Assembly: GCA_947044405.1 (NCBI GenBank)
Contig: CAMRHE010000018.1
Location: 5,208,001-5,272,000, forward strand
DNA: 64,000 nucleotides
Direction of reading: 5' to 3'
Source of the DNA: Leptodactylus fallax
Taxonomy: Eukaryota; Chordata; Amphibia; Anura; Leptodactylidae
Below the pieces are notes generated by a model. That model had not been told where the DNA came from. It saw only the letters and a list, made by a program, of their open reading frames with translations, and did not search any database. The stretch's first letter is position 1. Each line of letters starts with the position of its first letter. A program made the position numbers and the translations under genes. Shown here piece by piece: positions 23,768 to 34,642 of this stretch.

Positions 23768-25660
23768 GATAGCACTAGACTTAGATAGCACTTGGGTCAA
23801 AGCCACATACAGTATGGCATGCACCATTACATGAAGATGCTGCAGGTCCTATTCATGACAATGACAACCCATTAAGGTAATGAGACTTTAGAAAAAGTCT
23901 ACAATGTCTTATGCCAGGCAGTCTTTACAGTCATGTATGGAGTGTTTTTCCTCCTTTATTGTTAAGATACAGAAAAGGAAACCTTCAGTAAGTAGGTACT
24001 AATGATTTGGAAATATACCAGTTGAGCTGGAGTTGAAAACTGAGGTGTACGAATTATCAGAAGCAAAATGTTAAATATGGTTAACATCTGCCAGTTCCCC
24101 TTTTTATATGATACCATATCTCCTGAGAAGATATTCATTCCACTAAACACACTTAGGTTCTGAATTCTTATGAATATTCAGGTTTATATTATATTTATGA
24201 AAATTCAGGAAGCCACTCTCCAACACCGTCTGTAATGAAATAGCGCCACGGTAATGAACAATCTACTGTAATAATTGTCACACCAATAAACACCGGTCGT
24301 ATTTTATGCTGGGAAGATAGAAAAAATATTTTCAAAGTATGTTTCTAGACAAAGATAACTTTTTAGATACAAGCCGTACCCCGACTTACAAAAAACAAAA
24401 ACATCACAACACTTTCTGACAATTATGAGAACTGATCCCATCCCTCAGAGACTGGCATACACGTGCCCTCGAAACCCCATCATAAAATCCACCCACAGGC
24501 TGCTTAATGTTATATAGGAATTAATTTCTTTGGCGGTTTGTTTTTCTTTGCTGGTTCTTTGTTATTCACATAGAATGCTGCCAGAGCCTTTTCCCCTCCA
24601 CATTCTGCGCACAAGTCTGTAACTGCATTGCAGAGAAGAAAAATGAGGAGTCATATCTACAACTCCAAGCTTGCTTCCTAAATATTTTATAAACTCGCCG
24701 CTTTAGAATTCAAGACTACACTGTTCTTTGGATTCACAAATGTCTGACTAGACTTTGATTGCAGAAATACTAATAACTTTTTTTTTTTCCTAGGGCTTTA
24801 CACTCAACCAACTGAGAGATAAAGTCTGTGCGAGTATATTGTCCTCCATGAACGAGATCAGTCGAACTGTGATTACTTTGAAAGTAAATACTTAGGTTTA
24901 CATGTAGTTCAAAGGACATAAAGAGGATCTCAAACTTTCCAATAAAATATGCATCCCATTGATTTTCCTAAGATGTATTCTAGTAATTGCTGTCATTAAC
25001 CACAAAGAAGAGCCCATTATTGCCTTCTGTTACTGGGGAAATATATGTTGTATTGGAAACATTTACTGTAATGAAGTTCTAAAAATTTCTTAAAGGGCTG
25101 CAGAATATTGTACCGTTGTGATCTCACACCACACTTTGATCAAGATGTCAATAGCACTTGGAGTATACCTTTATACCAGGTCTTCTTGTACAGAAACCTG
25201 GAGGTAGCGAGCAAATCTGTGATGCTGAGAGACATCTCTAATGGTGGTTAGCAGTATTGGAAGGGTGAAGTTTTGGCAACTGCTCCACTTATCTGTACAT
25301 GACTGTACCTTAAAAAGAACACACCAGGAAAACATATTCAGGCTAAGCCCCCATTTAGCGAAACACAGCTTAAAAATCCACTACTGTCTCACGAGAGTGG
25401 AAGTGTTGCATGGGAAAAAATGTTTTGACAAGGGTCTGCTTCTAGGTCCTTCTCGAAACATAGAAAATCACTGGCTGAGGTGGATCAATGACTGAAAAGC
25501 ATTGAAATGGTAGCATTTGCAGTGGTTTTATTAAAATCTAGGTTATTCTTACTTCAATAAACAAGGATGAACAAAATATTGTAGAATTTAGAAGCCGCTT
25601 AACTTATTCTTACAGAAACTTCAGACTGATGAAAAGGCTACTCTAGACCCTATTTTTTAA
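23768..25660. other. Spacer, no gene recognised
   Basis: Contains a fragment of a family A/B-like MITE near 25344-25420 (GGCTAAGCCCCCATTTAGCG). No exon recognised. 24.1-24.8 kb is repeat-free and AT-rich. Confidence 0.4.
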
Positions 25661-25664
25661 GCAT

Positions 25665-25956
25665 GGGTCATCAATATCAGAACAGTGGCGGTCCAACACA
25701 GGCACCCCCACAAATCTGATGTTTGCATAAGGAAAAAAGAAAACAGAGTGAAGCAGGAAGCAGTCAGCTCTGTTTTTTGGTAGCTGATCAGCACTGGTCT
25801 GGCCACTGCACAGTCACATAACTCAGTTCTGCCACTACAAAGATATTGGAGCTGTCTGCTTCTTGCTCCATTCTCTGTTGATCAGCTGTTGAGAACTGCT
25901 GATCGTTGGGGTGCCGGGTGTCAGACTTCCACCAATCTGATATTGATTATCTATCG
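25665..25956. repeat. Inverted-repeat element, unclassified
   Basis: Left arm GGTCATCAATATCAGAACAG...GGCACCCCCA and right arm TTGGGGTGCCGGGTGTCAG...CTGATATTGATTATC are inverted copies of about 50 bp. A relative with the same logic is at about 34262-34642 and a fragment near 47572-47690. Confidence 0.5.
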
Positions 25957-25962
25957 TTTGTC

Positions 25963-27523
25963 TACAGTCTTAACGCAGATATCTATGGAAAGGTGTATAT
26001 GTTTTGGATCTATTAGTCAATGTCTTGTAAAGTTGTTGGAAAGTCGTTCCTGTCATACGTCAGAATTGCTTCCCATCGATAGAAACCCAGAACATGTCAC
26101 AGATCAAGGCAGAGACTGATTGGTGATTTGATGCCTCAACTAATGTCGCTATCATCCAGAATAAGAAGCTTAACAGACCAATAAGATGAAAGAAAGATCA
26201 AAGGCACCATTACAGAAACAATCCAAAAAGTTAGGCGCCAAACAAATTTTTAGGACAATTGCCTACATTCTTAGAATATGTGTATAGTATGTGAAATGTC
26301 AGAATCAAGCCTAATGTTTGACTGAAAACATTAGCTAATTGGCTAGAGCCACATAACCAATCAATCAAGAAAAATATCTTGTCAAGAACTCCGCTAACTT
26401 TTCCAACCTGGAAGATTCAGACTTTCCACGGTTTTACAATGTTTATTATAATGTGTTTTTTTTTTTTATCCTTTCCGTTGAAATCAGCATTCCATAATGT
26501 ATGAATTAGCATAAAATGATTATGCTGTCTGGAAATGTAGCATTGATGCTGCACACTAATCAAACAATTATATCACAGGGAAAGAGATGGGAGCGGAAAA
26601 CAAAGCTAATTAGCTCTACAGCTATACATTGCACAATGCACAAATCCTTCATTTGCAATCACATTAGGGGTTTGTTGAAAAGCGGCACAAGAACTGCTGA
26701 CCTAAAGGTTATACGCACCTAAATAAACAGAAAAGAAGTATCTAAAAGTAATTAGAGGCCTCTACTACAAGAAACCTCAAGAGTGCCGGGTTCACAGTTT
26801 GGCTTGTGCTTGTGTTTTGAGCCACGGTTAGAAGGGTATGATAAAAAGAAATCACATTCTGCATGGCTCCTTTGACCAAGCAAAGATAATAACTCTACTG
26901 TAACTACCTACTGAGCACCAGATAAAAGGACCTGCATGGTTACTAGAATATATTACAAGGCAGAACAGTCCTGCTATGAAACAAGTGGTATTAAAAAATG
27001 AGGTACTAGCTGTGGTGTGTGCTCTTTAGTGGCATCCTGCCAGCCGCAGTCTGCGTAAATGATAAGCAGCAATCTTAGAACATGTACTGTAGTCCCTCCT
27101 GTACAAAGCGTCCATCTGTATTCACCTAAGGAAGCAGTCTGTAACCTCTGGGTGTCCAGCTGCTGTCAGACTACAAACCTCAGCATGTCCTATAGTTGCC
27201 ATATGGCCTGTCAGAAAAACTCATGCTGAGACCTGTAGTCCTAAACTAGCTGCAGCATCCTAAGTTGCTAAAGAATATATAACTCATAAAAGGACAATAC
27301 AGCCACTTTATACCTAGCAGAATATATTTTCATTTAAAGTAATAATGATAGTTTTCCATGTAAAATATGCTTTTGATGTTGCTATAAAGTGTAACTAAAC
27401 TTTGGAACAACTTTTGATTTTCTGGCAGTATTTCTATCATTAATAAATCTTGTAATATACACCTTTATTAACAAATTTTGTTTCTTTTCTGAGAAATCCT
27501 GCATTTCTTCAGTCTCTGCCATG
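25963..27523. other. Spacer with candidate conserved stretch
   Basis: 26.46-26.74 kb is rich in ATTAGC, GCTAATTAGC and similar homeodomain-type words and lacks repeats, so it is a candidate non-coding regulatory element. This is a compositional impression only. No exon recognised. Confidence 0.35.
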
Positions 27524-27526
27524 TTA

Positions 27527-27946
27527 GGGTGGGTTCACACCTGCGCTTGGTGTCCGTCCGTCGCCAATCCAGTGAAAATCTCGGCGAACTGGATTGGCGT
27601 CGGATACAGACCGGTCAGCGGCGCATTGGTTAAAAACCCATTCATTTGAATGGGTTTTTAAAGCAGTGCTGCGGGTGTGCGCTTACACCCTCTGCGCTGC
27701 GAATCCTTTTTTTTTTCGTCGGACACGAAGTCCTGCATGTCCGACTTTGTTTCCGACGAAAAAAAAAGGATTCACAGCGCAGAGGGTGTAAGCGCACACC
27801 CGCGCACTGCTTTAAAAACCCATTCAAATGAATGGGTTTTTAACCAATGCGCCGCTGACCGGTCTGTATCCGACGCCAATCCAGTTCGCCGAGATTTTCA
27901 CTGGATTGGCGACGGACAGACAGCAAGCGCAGGTGTGAACCCACCC
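27527..27946. mobile_element. 420-bp near-perfect palindromic MITE, TTA duplication
   Basis: Two arms of about 200 bp mirror each other with only a handful of differences, from GGGTGGGTTCACACCTGCGC at the left to GCGCAGGTGTGAACCCACCC at the right. TTA flanks both ends (27524-27526, 27947-27949). The centre holds a smaller hairpin (GTCGGACACGAAG ... CATGTCCGAC). Sub-palindromes occur inside each arm (AACCCATTCATTTGAATGGG). TWA duplication and GGG termini fit PIF/Harbinger. The high arm identity suggests a young insertion or arm-to-arm conversion. Four overlapping open frames here are shadows of the palindrome. Confidence 0.9.
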
Positions 27947-27949
27947 TTA

Positions 27950-28440
27950 CTCTATTGAGAGCTGCCCCCTGCTTCTCACTGTGTATGGTGTACAGGCTTG
28001 TGTGTAAGGCAGGGAAAATGAGGTTGGGGAAAGGTCACTTCAAACAGTTTTATCTTGGCCATTATAAAATGTAAGAACGTGCCTCTGGTGTCAAATGAAA
28101 AAAGAGATTGCAGTTCTGCCTGTATTATGTCCAGAGATATCACAGTCGGGATTGAGAGATTCTGCATATAAATATCCCAATCCCGAATGTGTTTTCAATT
28201 GATATCTCTGTGAAAATAAACAGAGAACTGCTTAGTATCATGTAACAGAAGAGAATCTTCTCTTTCATAGGACACCAGAAGCATACTTCTACATTTTGTA
28301 ATGCTTGAGATATAACTCTTTGGCGTGACCCTTCTACTGTTAGTTTACCTGTAGTAAGATACAAGACCCTACTCTGTACATAGTGCAAAGCAAGTTACAG
28401 ATCTTAATAGAGAAGCAAGGTAAACAAATAAGAAATGCAG
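27950..28440. other. Spacer, nothing recognised
   Basis: No gene recognised. Confidence 0.4.
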
Positions 28441-28444
28441 GATT

Positions 28445-28697
28445 TATTTATTTTATTTTACTTACTTATATAGCACCAACATATTGCACAGTGCTTTAAA
28501 GATATTGTCATTACTCACTGTTCTAAGTAGGTCTCGCAATCTAAATTCCCTATCAGTAAGTCTTTTGAGTGCGGGAGAAAACTCAAACACGGGGGGAACA
28601 CAAAAAGTTCATAAATATATTGTCCTAAATTGGATATAAACCCATGACTCCAGCGCTGCAAGGCACCAGTGCTAACCAATGAGCTGTCATGCTTCCC
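28445..28697 (-). repeat. tRNA-derived SINE with L2-like tail
   Basis: On the minus strand: A-box-like CAGCTCATTGGTTAGCAC (28669-28686), a decayed B box near 28640, a body containing CCGTGTTTGAGTTTTCTCCC and ATAGGGAATTTAGATTGC, then a tail with GTTGGTGCTATATAAG followed by an A/T-rich end at 28441-28460. Same family as 1641-1875 and 33873-34115. Confidence 0.8.
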
Positions 28698-28699
28698 CA

Positions 28700-30379
28700 C
28701 AGAACAGGTAAATAATAAAGTATTAATAGAGTATATTATAACTTTTATTAATGACCGAAATGCTGCCAGAAAATCAAAAGTAATTCAAAAGTTTAGTTAG
28801 GCTTTAAAGGAAATATTCTGAACAACATCCTTTCGTAGATTTCATATTGCCTTTTAGGATTATAACAAACCCTTGGCAAACCTTAGCTTACAAGAAGGAA
28901 GACTGATGTTAGGGATTCCCTATGAAACCTGAAATATGATTCCCTTCCACAATAACTTTATGGGTCTACAGCTGAAAAGATGCCTAAATTACAGTAACAA
29001 AGGCTACTCCCATGGAAGACTTATAGAAAAAAATGTCTCAGCGCTAGAAAATGTGATGAAACAACAAAAGAACGATAAATGCCAGTTTATTCCCCTGCCA
29101 CTTCTAGCACCATGTCCTCCTTGCCAGAGTTTGTTTACAGTGACGTGCCCATATACACCACATCACTCCTAAAGTCATTCACTGGTCTCAGCAGTCACAT
29201 ACTGTATACAAATGAGGTCAGCCACACAGTGGCATGGTATATATGGGCATATAACTGCTGCAGGACCAGAGTGGTGGCACTAAAAGTGGCAGGTGAGTAA
29301 AGCTTTTTTAAGGCCCCTTTTGCAGCTGTGACAACAAAATACAAGGGTTGGACCACCCCTTTAAGTTTTTCTCATGCTGGACAAATCCTTTATGGTTGAA
29401 GTGTAATAATATGTTTTGTATTTCATGGTACACATAAAGCACCTGTTTCTCATCATGAGTAATAATGGTCCATACTTATCATGACCTGACCTACATTTCC
29501 AGAAAAGCTCTCCAGTTACTTTCCAGCCACACACAAATGTGTCCTGCAATGGCTTTCGGTTTCCAAAGCCATCTTTTATGAATGAGAACTGGAAATGTAT
29601 GATGCACACAATGGCCATAATTATTACAGCCCATGAAACAAAGTCTGGCCACCATTTTAAACCTGGCTAGGGTAGATTTGCCAATATTGCAATAATTCTG
29701 CAAATGAATGGCATGTGTAATCAGTGTGCATTCTGTTCCAGATCTAGAATGCTTCATTTCACTGGCATTGTGTGCATGTTTGTGTGGGATGGCATTAAGG
29801 GTGTTCCTGAATATAAAATCCCACTTTAAGTTAAAGATACATTTGTTTACTGCCTGCTCTCAATCAGTCGCACATTTATACTAAATGGCGCCTTTGGATG
29901 AAGAAGAAACTTATTAAGTGGCTATTCAGAGGCGTGTAGTGATTTAAAATAGGCTCATATAAGTCTATAAAAACTTCAATTGATTCCTCTCTTTTCAGTT
30001 TTATCAATAGGGGGTAAAATACAGCAGCATGATGCAAAAGACAAGGATAATTTATCACAGATTACAAGGTCTTTGGTATTTGTTAAAGCCCAGGGCTAGC
30101 GTTCTTCAGTACATAATTTCTTTTTAGCTAGAAGTAGTACTTACAAAGATATGAAACAGAGATTCCACAGACTTAACTAGGCAGGGGAACCATTTTCCAC
30201 TCCAGCCTTCCTGCAATTAATCAGATAATCAAACCTTTCTGCTGTGCCTGCGAAAATCCAGCATGTATGAAAGCGTGACATGCACGGTGCGCCGGCCTGT
30301 ATTCACTACAGATAGTGCCCCACCTACCGCAACTGCAAATACCAATGCTATGGAGCATGTGCTGCAGCATCCTGACTCC
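28700..30379. other. Spacer, no gene recognised
   Basis: Several open frames of 60-88 codons overlap on both strands at 29.36-29.76 kb, without any recognisable domain. Confidence 0.4.
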
Positions 30380-30383
30380 TAAA

Positions 30384-30741
30384 GGGAGTCTGTCCCCAGG
30401 ATACCATATCATATCAGCCACAGAGGATTGTAGGGGACATTATGCTGAGCACCATCACACCTTCAAATAGTTAAACAGGTGCACCGTTTCCTTGAAAAAA
30501 ACAAAACAAACATTTTTATAAATATACAAATCAGGTTCTAGTGCAATGGGGGCAAGTCAGAGCCTCTTTATTTCAAGTCTGAATACAGAGCCCTATTGCA
30601 CTTGAGCCTCATTTGTATATCTACTTTTCAAGGAAATGGTGCACCTACTGCCCTATGCGAAGTTGTGATGGTGCTCAGCATAATGTCCCTTACAATGCAC
30701 AGTGGCTGATTTGATACTGAGTTTCCTGGTGACAAACTCCC
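30384..30741. mobile_element. Palindromic MITE, about 358 bp
   Basis: Starts GGGAGTCTGTCCCCAGG and ends CCTGGTGACAAACTCCC. Arms also share GTGCTCAGCATAATGTCCC (inverted as GGGACATTATGCTGAGCACC) and GGTGCACCGTTTCCTTGAAA against TTTCAAGGAAATGGTGCACC. Flanks are TAAA and TTAAA, so a TAA-type duplication is possible. A related end lies at about 7001-7025. Confidence 0.65.
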
Positions 30742-30774
30742 TTAAACAGAAACCTACTTACGATTATAAACACA

Positions 30775-30775
<1 letters not shown>

Positions 30776-30830
<55 letters not shown>

Positions 30831-30831
30831 G
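30776..30831. repeat. (AC)n-(AT)n microsatellite
   Basis: About 20 AC units followed by about 8 AT units. Variable-length simple repeat. Confidence 0.95.
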
Positions 30832-31766
30832 TACATCTTGAGTCTATCCAGGTACCCAGTGACTGAACTCATAATATCTGAAAGTCTACTCAAGGTCTGT
30901 TTTAAGATATTTAAAGCTCCTGTTTTTTGACAGGGAGAATGGTGTACTTTGCAATGCTATTCTTGTCATCAATACACTGGAACTGAGACAGACGCCATTA
31001 TATGACAGAGTTGCGGTCTATTTGAAAACACTTCCATCATACCAGTCAAGACGTGTGAACAGCGCCTTTGTCATTCGCTTTGGACTGAAAGGTGGCAGAG
31101 AGCTTGAACACAATGGAAGCCATTTAGTCAGTAATAATGGTTTGCTCTCTGCCCATACAGATGGTTGTTCTATGATTAGTGGTAATCAGATTTCCCCTGC
31201 AAAGCGAGCCTGGTGACTCAGGGGATTCAACAAATCAGCCCTTACGTTCACTAACAGAACAGGACTGACATACACGTACAGTACTATACCCCAACAAGGT
31301 ACTGTTTCAGCCACTCACTATCACCATGCACCATGCTATCTATGAACAGTAATTGTAAATCATATAACATGTAACCTTTAGCATCGTACTCCAAGGCTTA
31401 CTACTGTGGAAGAAAGCAACTTGATCAATCCCACTCCTGTATCAGATGATTTCATCCTGATCTGAGACTATAGCCACTGGGATAAGATATGGAAGTGCCA
31501 AAACTTTACACTATCAATACAGTTGATTTGTGGACACCCTTCAGGGTCTTTGCTCCAAAATCCTGTTTGGTGCAATTGTGAAGACAGGCTTAGCCAGTGA
31601 ATTTACAATATCTGTGCCTTACCAACTCACTTGTACTAGATGGATGCTGTACTCACAGGGGACAAATATAATCTTAGTAGTCACTGTTCAGTGAATGACT
31701 TAGATAAAAAATATTATTGAGCAAATTAAAAATACAAAACCCCAGGTATAAAAGAGAAAAAAATAC
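30832..31766. other. Spacer, nothing recognised
   Basis: No gene recognised. Confidence 0.4.
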
Positions 31767-31770
31767 AACA

Positions 31771-32676
31771 CCTAGGTAGGCAATCTTATCTCAAAAACAA
31801 AGCACTCCTAGTGACTCGTCTTAATGCATTTAGGCAGGTGGGTATGATGAGTTAACCCCTCCAACCCCAAATGTACAGAAGAACACGATCACTGGCCACT
31901 ATTGCTCAGTGCTGAGAGTCCCGTTACCATGTATACCAACCTCACTCACATCCAGCAATCAGAGTGTAGGGGCGGACTCACAGACACTCCCCCTGTTGAA
32001 TCGAGTGATACGGAGGTAGGTGAGTAAACCTTAGTACTAGATATAAAAGGACATGCTGCGGTACTCTGCTTTGGCTTAACATTTAGTACCAGTGTCCACC
32101 ATCAGGGCATCAGGAACTGCAGTTTTCACTACACATACCGCTTTTTGGGGGTGAAACGTGTTAAGAGATCGGGATTCAGACAGAGGAAACATGTGCATCA
32201 TGTCCTCTGCGTGTTTTCAGTAAATGTTAGCATCTGGCTCTACATATATAGCCCAGTGCAAGATCGGAGGTGTTATCCTCGCTGATATGAGGCTTCTATG
32301 TAGGAACTGACAGCAAGAGAGATAGGGATACAGGCAAAATACACATACCGCTTTGTGGGGGTGAAACGTGTTAAGAGATCGGGATTCAGACAGAGAAAAA
32401 GCGTGCACCATGTACTCTGCCTGTTTTCAGTAAATATTGGTGTCTGGCTCTGCATACATAGCCCAGTGCAAGATTTGAGGTGCTATCCTCGCTGATATGA
32501 GGCCTCTATGTATGAACTGACAGCAAGAGCGGCGCTTTGGAAGTATAATACATCAATGATCATGTTCTTCAGTACATTGGGGTTGGAGGAGTTAACTCAT
32601 CATTCCCACCTGCCTAAATGCATTAAGACGAGTCACTAGGAGTGCTGTGTCTTTGAGATACGATTGCCTACCTAGG
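31771..32676. mobile_element. Fold-back element with 120-bp inverted arms
   Basis: Left arm 31771-31891 and right arm 32557-32676 are inverted copies at roughly nine positions in ten, both beginning at the outside with CCTAGGTAGGCAATC and including GACTCGTCTTAATGCATTTA. Weaker AT-rich similarity seems to continue outwards to about 31710 and 32718. The 665-bp interior holds a 210-bp tandem duplication. No coding frame resembles a transposase or reverse transcriptase. It may be a non-autonomous DNA element or an inverted partial retroelement copy; I cannot decide. Confidence 0.65.
32131..32529. repeat. 210-bp tandem duplication
   Basis: Unit 1 is 32131-32340 and unit 2 starts at 32341 and runs to about 32529 (its last 20 bp missing). 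Both start ACACATACCGCTTT and contain GGGGGTGAAACGTGTTAAG, GCCCAGTGCAAGAT and ATCCTCGCTGATATGAGGC. The units differ at roughly one position in ten, so the duplication is not recent. Confidence 0.9.
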
Positions 32677-32719
32677 GATGATATTTTTTTTATATTTAAT
32701 GCATATCAATAAAGTTAGA

Positions 32720-33870
32720 TGGATGCTTCATTCAACTCCAGCTGACCAGTCTCTTGCTTCTATATACATGTATCCGTGTATTGTTTATATGATACATGAG
32801 TATGTATTTGTATTTTTCCATAGATGTGTGTACTAAAGTATGTATACAAAATAAACTAGCTTGAGAAAATCCTGAACAAGTTACTGCATTAGAATTGTTA
32901 TTCCCCCCATACATGGGAATACAAATGGTGCTGCCAACTGGTATAGTATAGCTATTGAAGACAACTCCAAATCTCTTCCTAGGCAAATATATCAGTGTTA
33001 GTTATGTTAGTGGTATTACAATGTATTAGTTATTTTACAGGTAGCAGCTCAGGCAATGTTCTGGTGGTGTAACACACTCATATTCATCTTTAAATATACA
33101 GCAATTGTAAATCTTCATCGGACAGTATTCCCATACATATTTAGCCAACACTTGCACTAGAACAGCACAAACTAACACAGGTTATCCTGTTCTACCAGCA
33201 ACAGCATACAATGATAATATTGCCAAAACAATATTGCTAAGTCTGCATCTGGCACCGCATAGTGTAGAGACCTGGAAATGAAACCATAATCCAGATGGAA
33301 AGCGTCTTACATCACCAGAACATTGCCTGTTCTCCGGCCTCTTAATAATAAAAGTGCGAGTAGTCCTGTGCACCAGAAATTAAATCTATCTGGGCTCCCT
33401 CCAGTTTTCTGGTATAACTTATAGCCCACCTTGATCTCTGACCACTCCGCCCACTTTAGTAAAAAAGTGGCGAGTGGGGCGCAGAACCAACAATGTGGTG
33501 CATGTTTGGTGAAAAAAAGGGTTGTGTGCCAAAAATGCACCACATCTACACCCATCTATAACTGGAAACAGTAAATTCCCCCCACTGTGTTATTAAAGAT
33601 AGGTCTGGAAATAATGACAGAGCCTGCAGGCTGAGATAGGGGTGTTACAGACTTCATATACTGCCAATTTATCCTTTGAAAGGGGTTGTCCAGAATTAGA
33701 AAAAAACAGCACCACACATGTTGTGTGCTACTGTAGTAGAGCTGGGTTGCAAAACTAGATCCATGGGCAAATATAGTGCAATTATTGCAAGAAAAAAAAA
33801 ACTAAGATTAATACTTGTAACAAAGCAAAGAGGTAAGGGAGTAGGGAGATTGATACGGCAGTCTGTATGC
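32720..33870. other. Spacer, no gene recognised
   Basis: A repeat end like GGGGTTGTCCAGAATTAG at 33683 resembles the end at 58757. No exon recognised. Confidence 0.4.
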
Positions 33871-33872
33871 CA

Positions 33873-33979
33873 AAGCTTACTTATATAGCGCCATCATATT
33901 TTGCAACACTTTACAAAGATATTGTCAACACTGTCCAAAGTAGGACTCGCAATCTAAATTCCCTATCAGTTTGTCTTTG

Positions 33980-34010
<31 letters not shown>

Positions 34011-34115
34011 ACACAAACACAGGGAGAACATGCAAACTCCTCACAGATGTCCTTGGCTGCATTCAAGTTCAGGACTCCAGCGCTGCAAGGCATCAGTGTT
34101 AACCAGCGCTGCCTA
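33873..34115 (-). repeat. tRNA-derived SINE with L2-like tail
   Basis: The best preserved body of the family: on the minus strand GTGGGTTTCCTCCGGGCACT, then CCGGTTTCCTCCCC and ATAGGGAATTTAGATTGCGA, ending in ATGGCGCTATATAAGTAAGC. The tRNA-like head (around 34060-34115) is diverged but keeps CTTGCAGCGCTGGAGTCCTG. Confidence 0.82.
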
Positions 34116-34261
34116 TATGTGTATGACTTTTTACAGTACAACTCCACACAGTAGCACCCACTCAGCCCAGCTATAGAAAGCGAACATTTACAGAAAACAA
34201 ATGCACTCTAATAAGAATGAAGAAAAACACATTTAGCTTGAAGGTTTTTTTTTCCAGGATT

Positions 34262-34642
34262 ATCAATTAATGACTTATCTTTGATAGATTATCAATTTAA
34301 TGGTCAGTGGTGGTCTGATAACTACTGTAGGTCTCCCGCTGATCAGTTGAAGAGAATGCATGAGTGTATCAGCCTCCTCACACAAAGCAAAGCAAAGCAT
34401 TGTACATTTTACAGCGGCTGTGCCTGGTATTGTGACTTAGCCCCATTCACTTGAAATGGACTGAGCTGTGAACAGGTCATGTGACTGATGAGTGTGACAT
34501 CACATGTGCTGTGAAGCAGAAGTGGTGCTCAAGAAGCTTCAATCAGTTGATCCATGGGGGCCCCAGGTGTCGTCTCCCCGCTTATCTTCAACTGGTGATC
34601 TATCCTAAAGGATAGGTCATCATTTGATAGGCCTGGAAAACT
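34262..34642. repeat. Inverted-repeat element, unclassified
   Basis: Left arm (CTTATCTTTGATAGATTATC ... CTCCCGCTGATCAGTTGA) pairs loosely with right arm (CAATCAGTTGATCCATGGGG ... GATAGGTCATCATTTGATAG). Related to 25665-25956. Confidence 0.4.

Noticed and set aside
25626..25660. CTGATGAAAAGG as a second hammerhead core
   Set aside because: No stem II or GAAA follows at the required distance and no cleavage triplet pairs with it.
27594..27958. Four overlapping open frames of 61-93 codons on both strands
   Set aside because: The segment is a palindrome, so a frame on one strand repeats on the other; no domain and no start context.
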